Origin: Bimastos eiseni | Lineage: Eukaryota; Annelida; Clitellata; Crassiclitellata; Lumbricidae | Assembly (NCBI GenBank): GCA_959347315.1 | Contig: OY365818.1 | Span: 7,985,961 to 8,049,960, forward strand | Reading direction: 5' to 3' | DNA length: 64,000 nt | Shown: positions 33,391-44,826 of the stretch, in pieces | Position numbering within the stretch: position 1 is the stretch's first letter | Layout of the letters: each line of letters opens with the position of its first letter | The notes under the pieces: generated by a model | The model's input: the letters and a program-made list of their open reading frames with translations, nothing else | What the model was told of the DNA's origin: nothing | Database searches by the model: none | Position numbers and translations under genes: made by a program

Positions 33391-34170
33391 GAAGGTCGTA
33401 CTAAAGACAGGAGAATTGAACAGAAGAATGAAATGACATATGAAGGACAAATGGGAACATATCAAATGGAATCAACGGACGAATCATCGAAGCAACAGAA
33501 CGGACTAAAGGAATAAGAGTCGAGCTCAAATTTAAGCCAAAAACAAATTATTATTTGTCCCGAATCTATTGGGGGAAACTGGAATTGCAATTTCATTATT
33601 TCCAAAGTTATGTTAGTGATTGAGATGTGAGATGCGTCGTACAGATCTAGCAGTAAATCTTTTACTAATGTACTTCCATGGATTTTTTTCACTCAAACGA
33701 TACACACAGACTATTCTAGAATATAAACACGATGATTATTTAGGGTAATTGCAGGATAGTCCCAGACTCAATTGAAGCGACCGATCCCTTATTACAACGG
33801 AGTGTAGGTAGTGTCAGATTTAATCAGCTTTAAAATTCTATCGTAACTTTACCTTTGTTTGCATCAATTGCTGAAGAGTCGACCATTTTCAGTTGAGTTC
33901 AATTAACTAAATGGGGCGATCTGTTAGGCCTATTGATTCGTATAGCGCCGTGGAAATAACATTCGATGGCTGTTATTGCAAATTATCTACGTTGAATAAA
34001 CTCGCGCTTCGTATTTGATCACATAGATCGTGCACTTTATTAGGCGTTGAAAGACTTTGTGATATGCGTTGTCGCTGTTTGTATAAAACTTCGCGAACAA
34101 AACACACGTAAACTATTATACAGCCAGTCAGTGGGTTCTGCTGTCATTAAAATGCCGCTTCACTCTCAAC

Positions 34171-34263
34171 TCGTAGTCGCAATCTAAATCTCTAAACTAA
34201 ACTCCTAAAGCGCAACTCGAAAGCCGAGCGCAGCAGGGCACCAGCTTATTCAGGAGCGCTGAC
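34171..34263 (-). repeat. interspersed repeat family B copy
   Basis: On the minus strand: AGCGCTCCTGAATAAGCTGG, TGCCCTGCTGCGCTCGGCTT, TCGAGTTGCGCTTTAGGAGT, then a TTTAGAGATTTAGATTGCGA tail. Confidence 0.8.
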
Positions 34264-34796
34264 GTGGACCCCTCGCAAAATGAGTTTTCTGCGTCCTTCT
34301 GTGTGTTCATGTTCTTCCCTGTCTATGTATGTGTGTCTGTCATTGTCTACATGCACCTCCACCTGTCTGCCTCCATCAGCAAATGTCCTCCTCCATCCGG
34401 TTCAATGTCCGTGCCTTGCAGGTCGCTTGATTCCTCGTCTGTTCACGGACCCATTTCTCCACGTGAATACGGATCTAATCCTCCGATCCAAAAGAGTCCT
34501 AATCCAGCATTGAACCGCCGCCATTGTCGGTGCGCGCTTGCCCAATAGATTAGTATTGAACGGGGGGGCCGGACGGGCGCATTTTCAACGGGCGCCTGAT
34601 TGAGTTGTGACGGTCAACGAAAGGGGCATCAGTGCCCTCCATTCTCCCTAGCCTATTGTCCGACGATATCTCATTTCTGGCCGCGGCCGCATCGCCTGAA
34701 CACGGATCCTTGTTGGTTGGGTGGCAGAGTTGCTGCAGATCTGATGTCGGTTCTGGGATTCGAATCTTCAGACTAAGTTTGCCAGACGCATGACTG

Positions 34797-34905
34797 TAAT
34801 GTAATGCAATCAGGGATTTATATAGCGCAGCTCGAATCGGCAGCGCTCTCCTAGGGCGTCCGTACCTGGGTAAAGAAACAGGAAAGTCTTAAGGCGTCTC
34901 CAAAG
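34797..34905 (+). repeat. interspersed repeat family D copy
   Basis: Reads TGTAATGTAATGCAATCAGG, GATTTATATAGCGCAGCTCG, CAGCGCTCTCCTAGGGCGTC, then AAGTCTTAAGGCG. The beginning matches the minus strand at 58738-58795. Confidence 0.6.
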
Positions 34906-35111
34906 CTGACAATGTTTGAGCGGTAGTAATTCCGTGCGCAGTGTTGATGAAACGGATCATCCAGGTTCAATTATCTTGAATGAGATTACTACTTCTGGCT
35001 TCACTATCTGCCTCGTCTAACTTCATCCTAATTTAACCCTTCACAGTTTGTACCGTACATTAGTTTAGTTTAATGTTCGATATTTTGGATTGCATAATTA
35101 ATCTGAGCACG

Positions 35112-35112
<1 letters not shown>

Positions 35113-35148
<36 letters not shown>

Positions 35149-35153
35149 GTTAC

Positions 35154-35202
<49 letters not shown>

Positions 35203-35299
35203 AAGAATAAGAATAATTAGATATTTATTATTAATATTAATAATAATAATAATAACTTATTATTATTATCATTATCATTATTATTATTATTATAGACTA

Positions 35300-35336
<37 letters not shown>

Positions 35337-35436
35337 GACTATATTATTATTATTTTTATTATTATAATTATTATTATCATTATTAATATTATTATTATTA
35401 TTATAATTATTATTATTATTATTATTATTACTATTA
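35113..35436. repeat. (ATT)n array with TAGACTATATT interruptions
   Basis: ATT/AAT array that twice contains ATTATAGACTATATTATT (about 35290-35340). The same marker recurs right of the element at 36150-36356. Confidence 0.9.
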
Positions 35437-36150
35437 TATATGTTTCACATTATGCAATTATCGCCCATGATGAGCTAAGTGAGTGTTGCCAATGTCCCGA
35501 AGAGGCAGACTGCGTTCCCACGCTGAAGAACAACTGAGATACGCTGGAACAGAAATGACGTCTCCATTGGATCGTGGGTTGCAGCACTCGTTCGACTACC
35601 CAACTCTGAAATGAACTCCAGTCCTTCACTGCTCCAAGCGCCGCCGGATTCCAAGGAGAGGGCTACGAAGTCGTGGGTGTTGGTTATGGTGGAATACTTG
35701 GCCCTCTTCGTCTTAGCTGCGCGTTCGGCTGCTTCGCCAGCTCTGATAGATGTGTCGGCAAGATGTGACTTGGCGTAGGTGTCGGGCACTGTCACATCCC
35801 ATGCCAGACATCGACCACGTGTCCAAGGAATGAGCGTGACGCCGTCCGGTCGCTTTCCATCTTCTCTTAGCAAGCCGAGAGGTTCCTTTTGCGCTGGAAT
35901 CTTCGCTCTGCCAAGAGCTCTCCAGATGACATCGTTCAACATGCTATGTCGTTGATGTTTTCCGCTGCCTCTTCTACAAATTAGTCCATGGAGCCCTTTT
36001 GCGTCGACGCTCTCTTGACATTGGTGACACAAATGTGGCTCGCAGAGCGTCGTTCCTAGCCTCAACCCGGCTGCCAGTCGTACATCCTCGTTTGAGAGGC
36101 GCAGGCCTAGGGCAGTCACAGGGGGCGCTAGCATCCAGTCTCCAGAATGA
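35437..36150 (-). mobile_element. 5'-truncated RLE-type non-LTR retrotransposon, 3' end (subfamily 1)
   Basis: Minus strand. It begins at the codons for HSGDW beside the ATT array and ends, after a short 3' UTR (CACTCACTTAGCTCATCATG and following), in (TAA)n. It carries the ORF at 35475-36134. Confidence 0.75.
35475..36134 (-). CDS. C-terminal part of a non-LTR retrotransposon ORF: CCHC finger and restriction-like endonuclease type motif
   Basis: 219 open codons; the frame continues upstream to about 36149 (HSGDW) but has no own start, so this is a fragment. CHQC...HGLIC has the C-x2-C-x7-H-x4-C spacing of the zinc finger before the restriction-like endonuclease of R2/R4-type elements. KRPDGVTLIPW and then CLAWDVTV have the PD...D layout of that nuclease. 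A conserved tail follows (GAWSSEGLEFISELGSRT; ETSFLFQRISVVLQRGNAV; LFGTL). The reverse-transcriptase domain, expected upstream, is missing by 5' truncation. With no internal stop it is probably a recent insertion, but it cannot move on its own. Naming the clade is inference from the motifs and from the TAA context. Confidence 0.65.
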   Translation of the reverse strand: MLAPPVTALGLRLSNEDVRLAAGLRLGTTLCEPHLCHQCQESVDAKGLHGLICRRGSGKHQRHSMLNDVIWRALGRAKIPAQKEPLGLLREDGKRPDGVTLIPWTRGRCLAWDVTVPDTYAKSHLADTSIRAGEAAERAAKTKRAKYSTITNTHDFVALSLESGGAWSSEGLEFISELGSRTSAATHDPMETSFLFQRISVVLQRGNAVCLFGTLATLT

Positions 36151-36234
36151 TTATTATAATTATTATAGACTATATTATTATTATTTTTATTATTATTATT
36201 ATTAATATTATTATTATAGACTATATTATTATTA

Positions 36235-36272
<38 letters not shown>

Positions 36273-36292
36273 GACTATATTATTATTATTTA

Positions 36293-36336
<44 letters not shown>

Positions 36337-36356
36337 GAATATTATTATTATTATTA
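36151..36356. repeat. (ATT)n array with TAGACTATATT interruptions, right side
   Basis: Carries three copies of ATTATAGACTATATTATT, the same marker phrase as the array left of the element at 35437-36150. Confidence 0.9.
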
Positions 36357-36663
36357 TGCTGACAGGTCACATATGGTATTAGTCATCATTGGCATTGCCA
36401 ACGGATCTGTCATCAGGCCATCTGGGTCGCCGCTTGTCAGGTGCTTGTGATCTTGACATAGTGCCCTGGAAAGACGCCGCATTAAAACGTTGCATCAATG
36501 CCGACAAGTTCCGGAAGAGGAAGTTTGTCTCACGAGTGTCACCGGTAGTTGTCGAAAGTCGGCGCCCAGTGTCAGACAAAAAGGCGAGGCCCTCACTATT
36601 GAGGGGACCGAAGGCTTCTATAGTGATTGGAACCAATGTGTATTTCTTCTCCAGCTCGGAATA
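36357..36663 (-). pseudogene. 5'-truncated non-LTR retrotransposon 3' end (subfamily 2)
   Basis: Minus strand: LEKKYTLVPITIEAFGPLNS, then FLSDTGRRLSTTTGDTRETN, FLFRNLSALMQRFNAASFQG and a unique Arg/Asp-rich tail, ending at TAA near 36379. The last ~90 codons of the element ORF are intact, but everything upstream is missing. The 3' end reads CTGTCAGCA and then (TAA)n. It is closer to the fragment at 14294 than to the one at 35437. Confidence 0.7.
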
Positions 36664-36696
36664 TTATTGTTATTATTATTATTATTAATATTATTG

Positions 36697-36770
<74 letters not shown>

Positions 36771-36781
36771 GTTTTTATTAC

Positions 36782-36821
<40 letters not shown>
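36664..36821. repeat. (ATT)n / ATCATT array
   Basis: ATT tract between two retroelement fragments. Confidence 0.9.
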
Positions 36822-36824
<3 letters not shown>

Positions 36825-36911
36825 ATGTTTCACATTATGCTGTTATCGCCCATGATGAGCTAAGTGAGTGTTGGCAATGTCCCGAAGAGGCAGGCGGCGT
36901 TCCCACGCAGA
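36822..36911 (-). pseudogene. 90 bp 3' end of a non-LTR retrotransposon (subfamily 1) inside (ATT)n
   Basis: Encodes only RGNAACLFGTLPTLT on the minus strand, followed by the 3' UTR CACTCACTTAGCTCATCATG, which is shared with 35437-35520. Both ends abut ATT repeats. Confidence 0.8.
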
Positions 36912-37717
<806 letters not shown>

Positions 37718-38359
37718 CAGAGTTGTCCATGGGTCCACCGACCCATGATCCGACCCATGATGTACATGACCCGACCCAATTCGACCCGACCCGATCCGCC
37801 TTTACGCTAAATTTAATAATATTAGTTATCGTCAAATTATAATGTCGTAAATACGGAGCGCAGTCAGGCCGCCATATATGTTCACAATATTGATTTTCGA
37901 GGCCGTATCAGAGAACAGACCCTTAGTTTATTCCATATATTTTGGCCTAAACTTACTTTCCTCATAAATATATGCAAATGAATTCCGGATATTATTTGGT
38001 ACGCGAGAGTCCGGTCCGCATGTCCCAGCGCTGCCTCCTCAGCTAACTCACACGCTTGTAATGAAAGCCCTGGCATTTCGTTTTCATAAAAAGAAACAAA
38101 TCCGGTGTTGCCCTACGTTTTTGCGCTAATTCCTTCGCCCAATTCAATTTATTTGATTGCAATTGATTAACATTATGAACATCACTGAGTCGAAAATTAT
38201 ACTATGCAATAAATTGGTTGGTCGAAATGGGCTCGAGTTTGGGACCCGACCCAATCCTAACCGCCAGGATCTTGATCCGACCCACCTAATCTACATATAT
38301 TCGTGAGCCAAACCAATCCGACACGACCCGCAGGTCGACCTGTCCCGTGGACAACTCTG
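37718..38359. mobile_element. hAT-like non-autonomous element (MITE)
   Basis: Terminal inverted repeats: left CAGAGTTGTCCATGGGTC, right (reverse complement) CAGAGTTGTCCACGGGAC. GACCC-type subterminal repeats lie inside both ends (CCGACCCGACC near 37790, GGGACCCGACCCAATCC near 38240), as often seen in hAT elements. The flanks agree in only about 5 of 8 bases, so the target duplication is decayed. No transposase frame is present. Confidence 0.6.
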
Positions 38360-38820
38360 TGGGTGGGTATGTAAGCCTGACTTTATCGTCATTAAGTATA
38401 CTGTCATTGTCTGACTGTCGGTACTTCCGTCCGTCTGTCCGTCATACTGTCCGTCTGTGTGTCTGTTCATCATCTGTTTCTCTGTCTGTCTTTATGTGTG
38501 TATGTATGCATGCCTGTCAGTATAATCAGTAAGTATGTCTCTCTAACCGTCTCTATTTGTCCTTTATGACCAGACAACAAAATTACTTATTGAGTGTTCT
38601 GGTTCTGCTTCGCTACCCTACTCTACTTGAATGCCCTTCACGATTCACCTTGTCATTCACTCATAATTATTATGTTTGTCTGTCCTTTTGTCTCCGTCTT
38701 CATATGCCTCTTTCTCTACTCCTGCTCGTATTCATCCAAATCATTGTCTCCTTCACTGTCCATCCTTCTGTCTCTCTGTCTCCCTTTCCCTCTCTATGTA
38801 TCTCTCTCGCTCACTTTCTC
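38360..38820. other. TCTG/TCTC-rich stretch
   Basis: Pyrimidine-rich low-complexity DNA. The open frames running through it into the CT array are artefacts. Confidence 0.5.
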
Positions 38821-38822
38821 CG

Positions 38823-38830
38823 TCTGTATC

Positions 38831-38880
<50 letters not shown>

Positions 38881-38903
38881 CTGCTTATATATATATATAT
38901 CAG
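38823..38903. repeat. (TA)n microsatellite
   Basis: Two TA runs separated by AATCTGCT. Confidence 0.9.
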
Positions 38904-38935
38904 TCTGCATCAGTCTATTTGTCTCTTCCTATCTC

Positions 38936-39432
38936 CCTGCATGGTTTCTCTCTCTGTCTCTGTCTTTTTCCAGTTTTTTTCCCTCTCTCTTTCTCCCTCT
39001 CTTCGTCCCTTCCTCCCTACCCCACTCTCTCCCTGTCTCTCCTTGTCTCTCCCTATCTCCCTCCATCCTTTCCCCCCTCTCTCCCTCCCTCGCTCTTTCT
39101 CCCTCTCCCTGTCCCTTTCCCTCTTCCTCTCCCTATCAGTCTCCGTCTCTCTCTCCGTCTCCGTCTCCGTCTCCCTCTCCGTCTCCCTCTCCCTCTCCCT
39201 CTTCCTCTCCATCTCCCTCTCCCTATCCCTATCCCTCTCCGTCTCCCTCTCCGTCTCCCTCTCCCTCTCCCTCTTCCTCTCCATCTCCCTCTCCCTATCC
39301 CTATCCCTCTCCGTCTCCCTCTCCGTCTCCCTCTCCCTCTCCCTCTTCCTCTCCATCTCCCTCTCCCTATCCCTATCCCTCTCCGTCTCTCTCTTCGTCT
39401 CCGTCTCCGTTTCCCTCTCCCTCTCCCCTTCT
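38936..39432 (+). repeat. polypyrimidine tract with a 72 bp tandem repeat
   Basis: A CTCCCT/CTCCGT hexamer array. A 72 bp higher-order unit marked by CTTCCTCTCCATCTCC starts at 39201, 39273 and 39345. Almost no purine occurs on this strand. Confidence 0.9.
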
Positions 39433-40140
39433 TTCTCTACGATCTGTCTATAAGCGCTCGACGACTAAGCATTGTCGTCCATTATGGACTGATATCCGTC
39501 TGAAAGACCCGCAAGCATCCACTTCTCCCTCTCTTCTCCCTCTCTTCTCCCTCTCTTCTCCCTCTCTCTCCTCCGTGCGCATGCGTGTGTATGAGCTTGT
39601 GTGGGCCGCAGCGACTCTATTTGCCAATTGGCGCCTGTTCTGGACACGGGCCTTTGTCGCAACGATTTGCCGCCGGCAAGCATCACGGCGCTGGGCCCAG
39701 CGGAACCCTGCTTCTTATAAAACTCTGGCGAATGGAGGAATCGAGGGAACTAACAGCGAACGATGTCGTTCCCTTCTCCCGTGTCAGCGACCAGTTCAAC
39801 GGGCGAGCGAGTGAAAGACACCGGCGTCATAGGAAACGCCAAGACCGGGGAACACGAGAGGCACCTTGTTTGTTTCGGCTTCTTTAGTGATCTGTCCGGT
39901 GCGTGCTCGCTCGCTTACCGCGCAAGCTTTCCTGCCGTTGTTTATATCCTCCGTGCTCTAGCACCTGCCTGGGAAAAGTTTGGGCGGATGGAATACGGTA
40001 TGCCAGGTGATCAAACGATACGCTGTTGGCGTAGGCCTATACACTACGCAACGTCCAATAATCAACATCGATGGGCAATGCGTTTGAAAAGTTTTAGGAA
40101 ACTTGCGATTGGAAATTTTCTCATTAATATGGTCAGTGCG
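39433..40140 (+). other. less repetitive stretch with a TATA box and an unrecognised open frame
   Basis: TATAAAA at 39716-39722 lies 41 bp before an ATG opening a 126-codon frame (39763-40143). The protein shows no recognised domain, and the stretch may equally be non-coding. I list it as a candidate first exon only. Confidence 0.15.
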
Positions 40141-40178
40141 TGAAGGTTTTGAGTTCTCGAATTTATTAAATGCACTTA

Positions 40179-40258
40179 GATGCGCTCGTGAATAAGCTGG
40201 TGCCCTGCGTTTGGCTTTCGAGTGGCGCTTTAGAAGTTTGGAGATAACGACTACGATC
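40179..40258 (+). repeat. interspersed repeat family B copy
   Basis: Close to the family consensus: GATGCGCTCGTGAATAAGCT, GGTGCCCTGCGTTTGGC, TTTCGAGTGGCGCTTTAGAA, tail GGAGATAACGACTACGATC. Confidence 0.85.
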
Positions 40259-41654
40259 ACGACTGCAGTGTTGCAAGCCCGGAAAGCAATCTCGAGATAA
40301 AGAATTCAGTTTAAAAGTCTGCTCCGTGTCGATATATTGAGCCAATTTCACTGGTTGGTAGGTACTACAAGCAAATTAGGTAGATGTAAATGTGCAAGGT
40401 TTCCCATTGCGAAAGTGTTATCACCTCGGCTATGTTCCATTGTTAACGCATTGGTTGATTGAGATTCTGCGTCACTGAGTCCCGTTTGAATGGGCGACAG
40501 AACTTTTAAGGTCCCCGTGTGCGGTCCGTGCTAAGCGGAGATTTATAGAATGTTGGTGAAAGTAGATTGATAGCCATCGCTGAGTAATGTACTCTAGTGA
40601 ACGTCGCTAGTGGTCTAAGTTTCAAGGAAGTTTCGCAAACCGTAACGTATATATTACTTTCTGACGATCAGCTGACAGAATGTGAGACAATGAAGCAGTA
40701 ACTTATTGTCTCTTTACTAATCTGATTAGGTCATCGACTTGGTGATTCGTATACGCATCACCGCTTAAACTGAATTTGATATCCGTTTGTAATCCAACTC
40801 TGATTGTGACCATTAGTACGAAGATAACTGCATCAGGATAAAAAAGAGACCCACCTGTGCAGTGTGCACTGGACTTACCTGTGTTGCACCTACGGAATAA
40901 CACCTTTAATCCAACAGACCGTGACGCTGGATTAGATCTATCTTTATCCGTCAGGACCTGTGATTGGATTCGATCCCTGAACTAGACCTCATTTGCTTGA
41001 ATTGGATTATTATGCCTGTTGTGGGCATCTAAACAGACGACGCATTCCTAAACAGACAGATAAGTTTCCGAAGTAAGTACGATATTATGATAAACTGATC
41101 AATGTTTTTAATTGGAATGCAAGCAATTTAGAACATAATATGGTCTAAGCAGATGTTAGACCACGTTAGTTGGGGCGTTGAACTATATGCCCTGAGCTTT
41201 ACAACATGGCCTACATGCGCTTCGAATCCTCCTGAATAGTTATGATTCTTTTAGTGAAAACTTAAGACTCAATTGGCTCAGCAACAACTTAGCTCCATGG
41301 CCTAGCTTAGCCTCCAATCTATGATTACGATTACAATTACACAATGTAACTATATGCAGCGTAGTATTAAGAGATTTTACTTCGAATGGAGTTATCCTGT
41401 AAATACGACGCCAAGAGAGACCCTTATCCTGGATCGCATCGCTCGAGTTGAGTGAAACGAAATTTTTATAGTGACAGAACCAATTGAATGGTCGTGAGTT
41501 ATATCATACAAACAGTGACATCGTATTTTGCAAAAAAGTTTCTCTCAGCATTTTTCTGCGCAGAATCTGTGACTACATAGGGCCTACGAAAAAGGAACCT
41601 ACTTGGCAAATGATAGAAATGAATGGATATTAGCGAATATATCTGACATCAGAA
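40259..41654. other. intergenic stretch, no gene seen
   Basis: Unique-looking sequence with no recognisable coding exon. A weak tRNA-like phrase (41170-41235, with CGCTTCGAATCC) might be a decayed SINE. Confidence 0.4.
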
Positions 41655-41696
41655 ATAATTGACGAGGATAACGATAATGATGACGTTGTTGCTGTT

Positions 41697-41727
<31 letters not shown>

Positions 41728-41955
41728 ATGACGACGACGACGATGATGATCATGGTGATGGCGATGGTGATGTGATGATGATTGTAGTGGTAATATTGAT
41801 GCTGCATGATGATCGTAATGGAGGTAAAAATCATGATGATGATGGCTGTGGTAAAGGTGGTGGTGGTTATGATTATGATATCGATGATGATAATGATGAT
41901 GATGACGACGACGATGATGATAGGTGGTGACAATGATGAAGGCATTGGTGATGAT
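41655..41955. repeat. GATGAT/GACGAC array
   Basis: Trinucleotide array with ATGGTGATG variants. Confidence 0.85.
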
Positions 41956-42092
41956 TTGCTGTTATTGAAGAACAGAGCAGATATGAACTTTAATAATCTC
42001 ATGTCTTTATCTACATCGGCATCAGGGTATAACAAGCAGACGACGCTAATGAGTTTAAGACTAAAAGCATTTAACTGTCACTTCTTTGATAG

Positions 42093-42690
42093 TAATACAT
42101 CCATTCATACATCCATCCATACATCCATCCATACGTACATACATACATATATACATTCAATCCATCCATGCACCCATTCATCCATCCATAAATCCATTCA
42201 TGTACCCATTCATTCATCCGACCATCCCTCTATCCATCAATCAATCCCTCTATCCATCCATCTATCAATCCATCAATTCATTCATCCATCCATTCCTACA
42301 TGCATACATACATACATACAATCCACTCATGCACCCATTTACCATCCGTCTATCCATCAATCAATCTAGTCATCTATCCATCCATCCATCAATACATCCA
42401 GCCATCTATCCATCCATCCATCCATCAATCCAGCCATCTATCCATCCATCCATCCATCAATCCAGCCATCTATCCATCCATCCATCCATCCATCAATACA
42501 TCCAGCCATCTATCCATCCATCCATCCATTCCTACATGCATACATACATACATACATACATACATACAATCCACCCATGCACCCATTTACCATCCATCCG
42601 TCTATCCATCAATCAATCAATCCAGCCATCTATCCATCCAGCCATCTATCCAGCCATCCATCCATCTATCCACCCATCAATCTCTCTCTC
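42093..42690. repeat. CATC/CATA tetranucleotide array with ~60 bp and longer repeats
   Basis: CATCCATC with inserted phrases ATCAATCCAGCCATCTATCC (repeated several times), and a longer segment (TACATGCATACATACATACA, ATCCACTCATGCACCCATTT) seen near 42296 and 42533. Confidence 0.9.
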
Positions 42691-42813
42691 TTCATATGCC
42701 TCTGTCTTACTTTACACCTGCGTGTTATACATTTTATATATATACACTGTTTCCTGTACATAAGATACGGCATAAATATATATTCTGTCGCCTTTTCAAT
42801 GAACAAACTCTAT

Positions 42814-42815
<2 letters not shown>

Positions 42816-42853
<38 letters not shown>

Positions 42854-42900
42854 GCATATATACATACTAAGATAGTACTATATATATTTATATGGAATAT
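42816..42900. repeat. (TA)n microsatellite
   Basis: TA run followed by CATGCATATA variants. Confidence 0.85.
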
Positions 42901-43576
42901 GTATATAATACGAGTCCGAGCAAAGGCGAACAATAGTCGACGTCTCGTGCATGCACAACACATCAATGGCCTAATCTGTCGGAACAATTTGGAAATCCGT
43001 GATCAACTCCATACCAGACGTCAATATTCGACAAAGTTTCGAACAAAAACTCCAATCATTGTGCATTCAACTCGGTCGGTCGTCGGTCGGTCGGGCGGTG
43101 AGGGCCTTCCTCGGTCGACCGCCCGCCCGCCAGACCGACTGCTTGCCCGGCCGGCCGTGCGGCTGTACGACGCTTCGGCTATCCGTCAGAATAATGCAGC
43201 CATTCTTCGGTCCACAAAGGCCGAACACGACGCCGAACGCGGTCGACAAATTACCGACTTATTTCACGGCCGACGTGGACGATAAGTTTTCTTTTGTGTG
43301 CGACGGTCGACGTGTGCATAGAGGGAACGACCGTTGGTAAAATCACTCATTACGAGAACATTACAACCAGCAAAAAAGGAAATGACTAGATCTGACATGG
43401 AGTATGGAGACAGGATTCGGTGCTTCGACCGATGTATAACACGTTCTGTGTGTGCGCGCGCGTGTGTCTGTCCGTGTGCGTGCGTCTATTTGTCTCTCTG
43501 TTTGTCCGTTCATCTGTTGCCTAACAGATCGGTCTGTCTTTCTTTCACTTATGTCCGTCTGTTTGTATTTAATAGT
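42901..43576. other. GC-rich patch left of the duplicated block
   Basis: 43062-43160 holds CGGTCGGTCGGGCGG and, further on, CCGCCCGCCCGCC, which can pair as an imperfect hairpin. Open frames overlapping it are unrecognised. The stretch ends in TGTC/TGTT repeats leading to the first (GTCA)n array. Confidence 0.4.
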
Positions 43577-43999
43577 GTCAGTCAGTCAGTCAGTCAGTCA
43601 GTCAGTCAGTCAGTCAGTCAGTCAGTCAGTCAGTCAGTCAGTCAGTCAGTCAGTCAGTCAGTCAGTCAGTCAGTCAGTCAGTCAGTCAGTCAGTCAGTCA
43701 GTCAGTCAGTCAGTCAGTCAGTCAGTCAGTCAGTCAGTCAGTCAGTCAGTCAGTCAGTCAGTCAGTCAGTCAGTCAGTCAGTCAGTCAGTCAGTCAGTCA
43801 GTCAGTCAGTCAGTCAGTCAGTCAGTCAGTCAGTCAGTCAGTCAGTCAGTCAGTCAGTCAGTCAGTCAGTCAGTCAGTCAGTCAGTCAGTCAGTCAGTCA
43901 GTCAGTCAGTCAGTCAGTCAGTCAGTCAGTCAGTCAGTCAGTCAGTCAGTCAGTCAGTCAGTCAGTCAGTCAGTCAGTCAGTCAGTCAGTCAGTCAGTC
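43577..43999 (+). repeat. (GTCA)n array 1
   Basis: 423 bp of pure GTCA as read. Its left flank (GTATTTAATAGT) is unlike that of arrays 2 and 3; its right flank (GAAGAACTCATTTTG) equals that of array 2. The Ser-Gln-Ser-Val open frames are artefacts. Confidence 0.97.
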
Positions 44000-44276
44000 G
44001 AAGAACTCATTTTGAACAGATAAATATAAATATTTTTTAAAGAAACTAAATATAACAATCTACAGAAATAGACCTAATAATCTCGAAGTCAGTCAATATT
44101 ATAACCAAACTCAATTATGGCCTAAATGTTTTCTTAAACAGCAGGCAACTCGTGATGACTGATGACGTAAAGTTTGTAAACATGGATGTTATAAACCAAA
44201 TTTACCAAACAACAAAACATAGATAAATTATGCACTATAATGTAATATAAGCCTAAATATTATTTCAAGCTTTCAT

Positions 44277-44826
44277 CAGTGTTGGGTAAACTCATTCAAG
44301 AAATGAGTTAAATCAAAACTCAACTGATGCACCTCAAAATGAATTAAAACTCAAACTCAAAGTTTCCTCTACGAAATTAGTTAACTTAAACTCGGTTGTT
44401 AAATGAGTCAAGTCATCAACTCACACATGTCTCATACTAAGCACGTTCTAATCGAACGTTGTTCAAATGCAGTTACCACGAAATTGTATCATCAGTTTAT
44501 TATTACTAATTTACTAGTATTACTGTTATTATTATTATTAATGGATAAATCAGGCTATTATTACGGAGTCAAAGTAAGCACCACAGTTCACATGTTTAAC
44601 ATTTCAAACATGATTGGCATTAGCTTGTTTCAACATTATGGGTCAAGTGAAGAATAGTGAGTTGATCTTAAAATTGACAGTTATAATTCAAACTCACGGA
44701 AATAATGAATTAAATCAAACTCATAACTCACACTCTATGAGGTGAGTTAACTCAAACTCACAAATCACAGCAAGTGAGTTAATTCATGAGTTAAAACTCA
44801 TCTGAGCTAACTCGTACCCAACACTG
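44277..44826. mobile_element. hAT-like MITE (550 bp), copy 1
   Basis: Perfect 12 bp terminal inverted repeats: CAGTGTTGGGTA on the left, TACCCAACACTG on the right. Flanks GCTTTCAT and GTTTTTAT form an 8 bp target duplication with two mismatches; in copy 2 the right flank is GCTTTTAT, with one mismatch. Many ACTCA/GAGTTA words lie near both ends. No transposase. The 84-codon frame at 44403 is not a gene. Confidence 0.85.

Larger units (their letters stand above)
33391..35112. other. intergenic region with old repeats, no gene seen
   Basis: A family B copy (34171-34263, minus) and a family D copy (34797-34905) are present. 34550-34700 is GC-rich without an open frame of note. Confidence 0.45.

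Noticed and set aside
38557..39503. Open frames of 298 and 275 residues, Ser/Leu/Pro-rich, and the Arg/Glu-rich minus-strand frame
   Set aside because: They arise from the CTCCCT/CTCCGT polypyrimidine tract.
43334..44023. 229-residue open frame rich in Ser-Gln-Ser-Val (also at 50420-51139 and 57522-58349)
   Set aside because: More than half is the (GTCA)n array read in frame; the N-terminal parts are unrelated low-complexity sequence.
44403..44657. 84-residue open frame present in both duplicated units (also 51506-51760)
   Set aside because: Lies wholly within the hAT-like MITE and includes its ATT run; no transposase motif.
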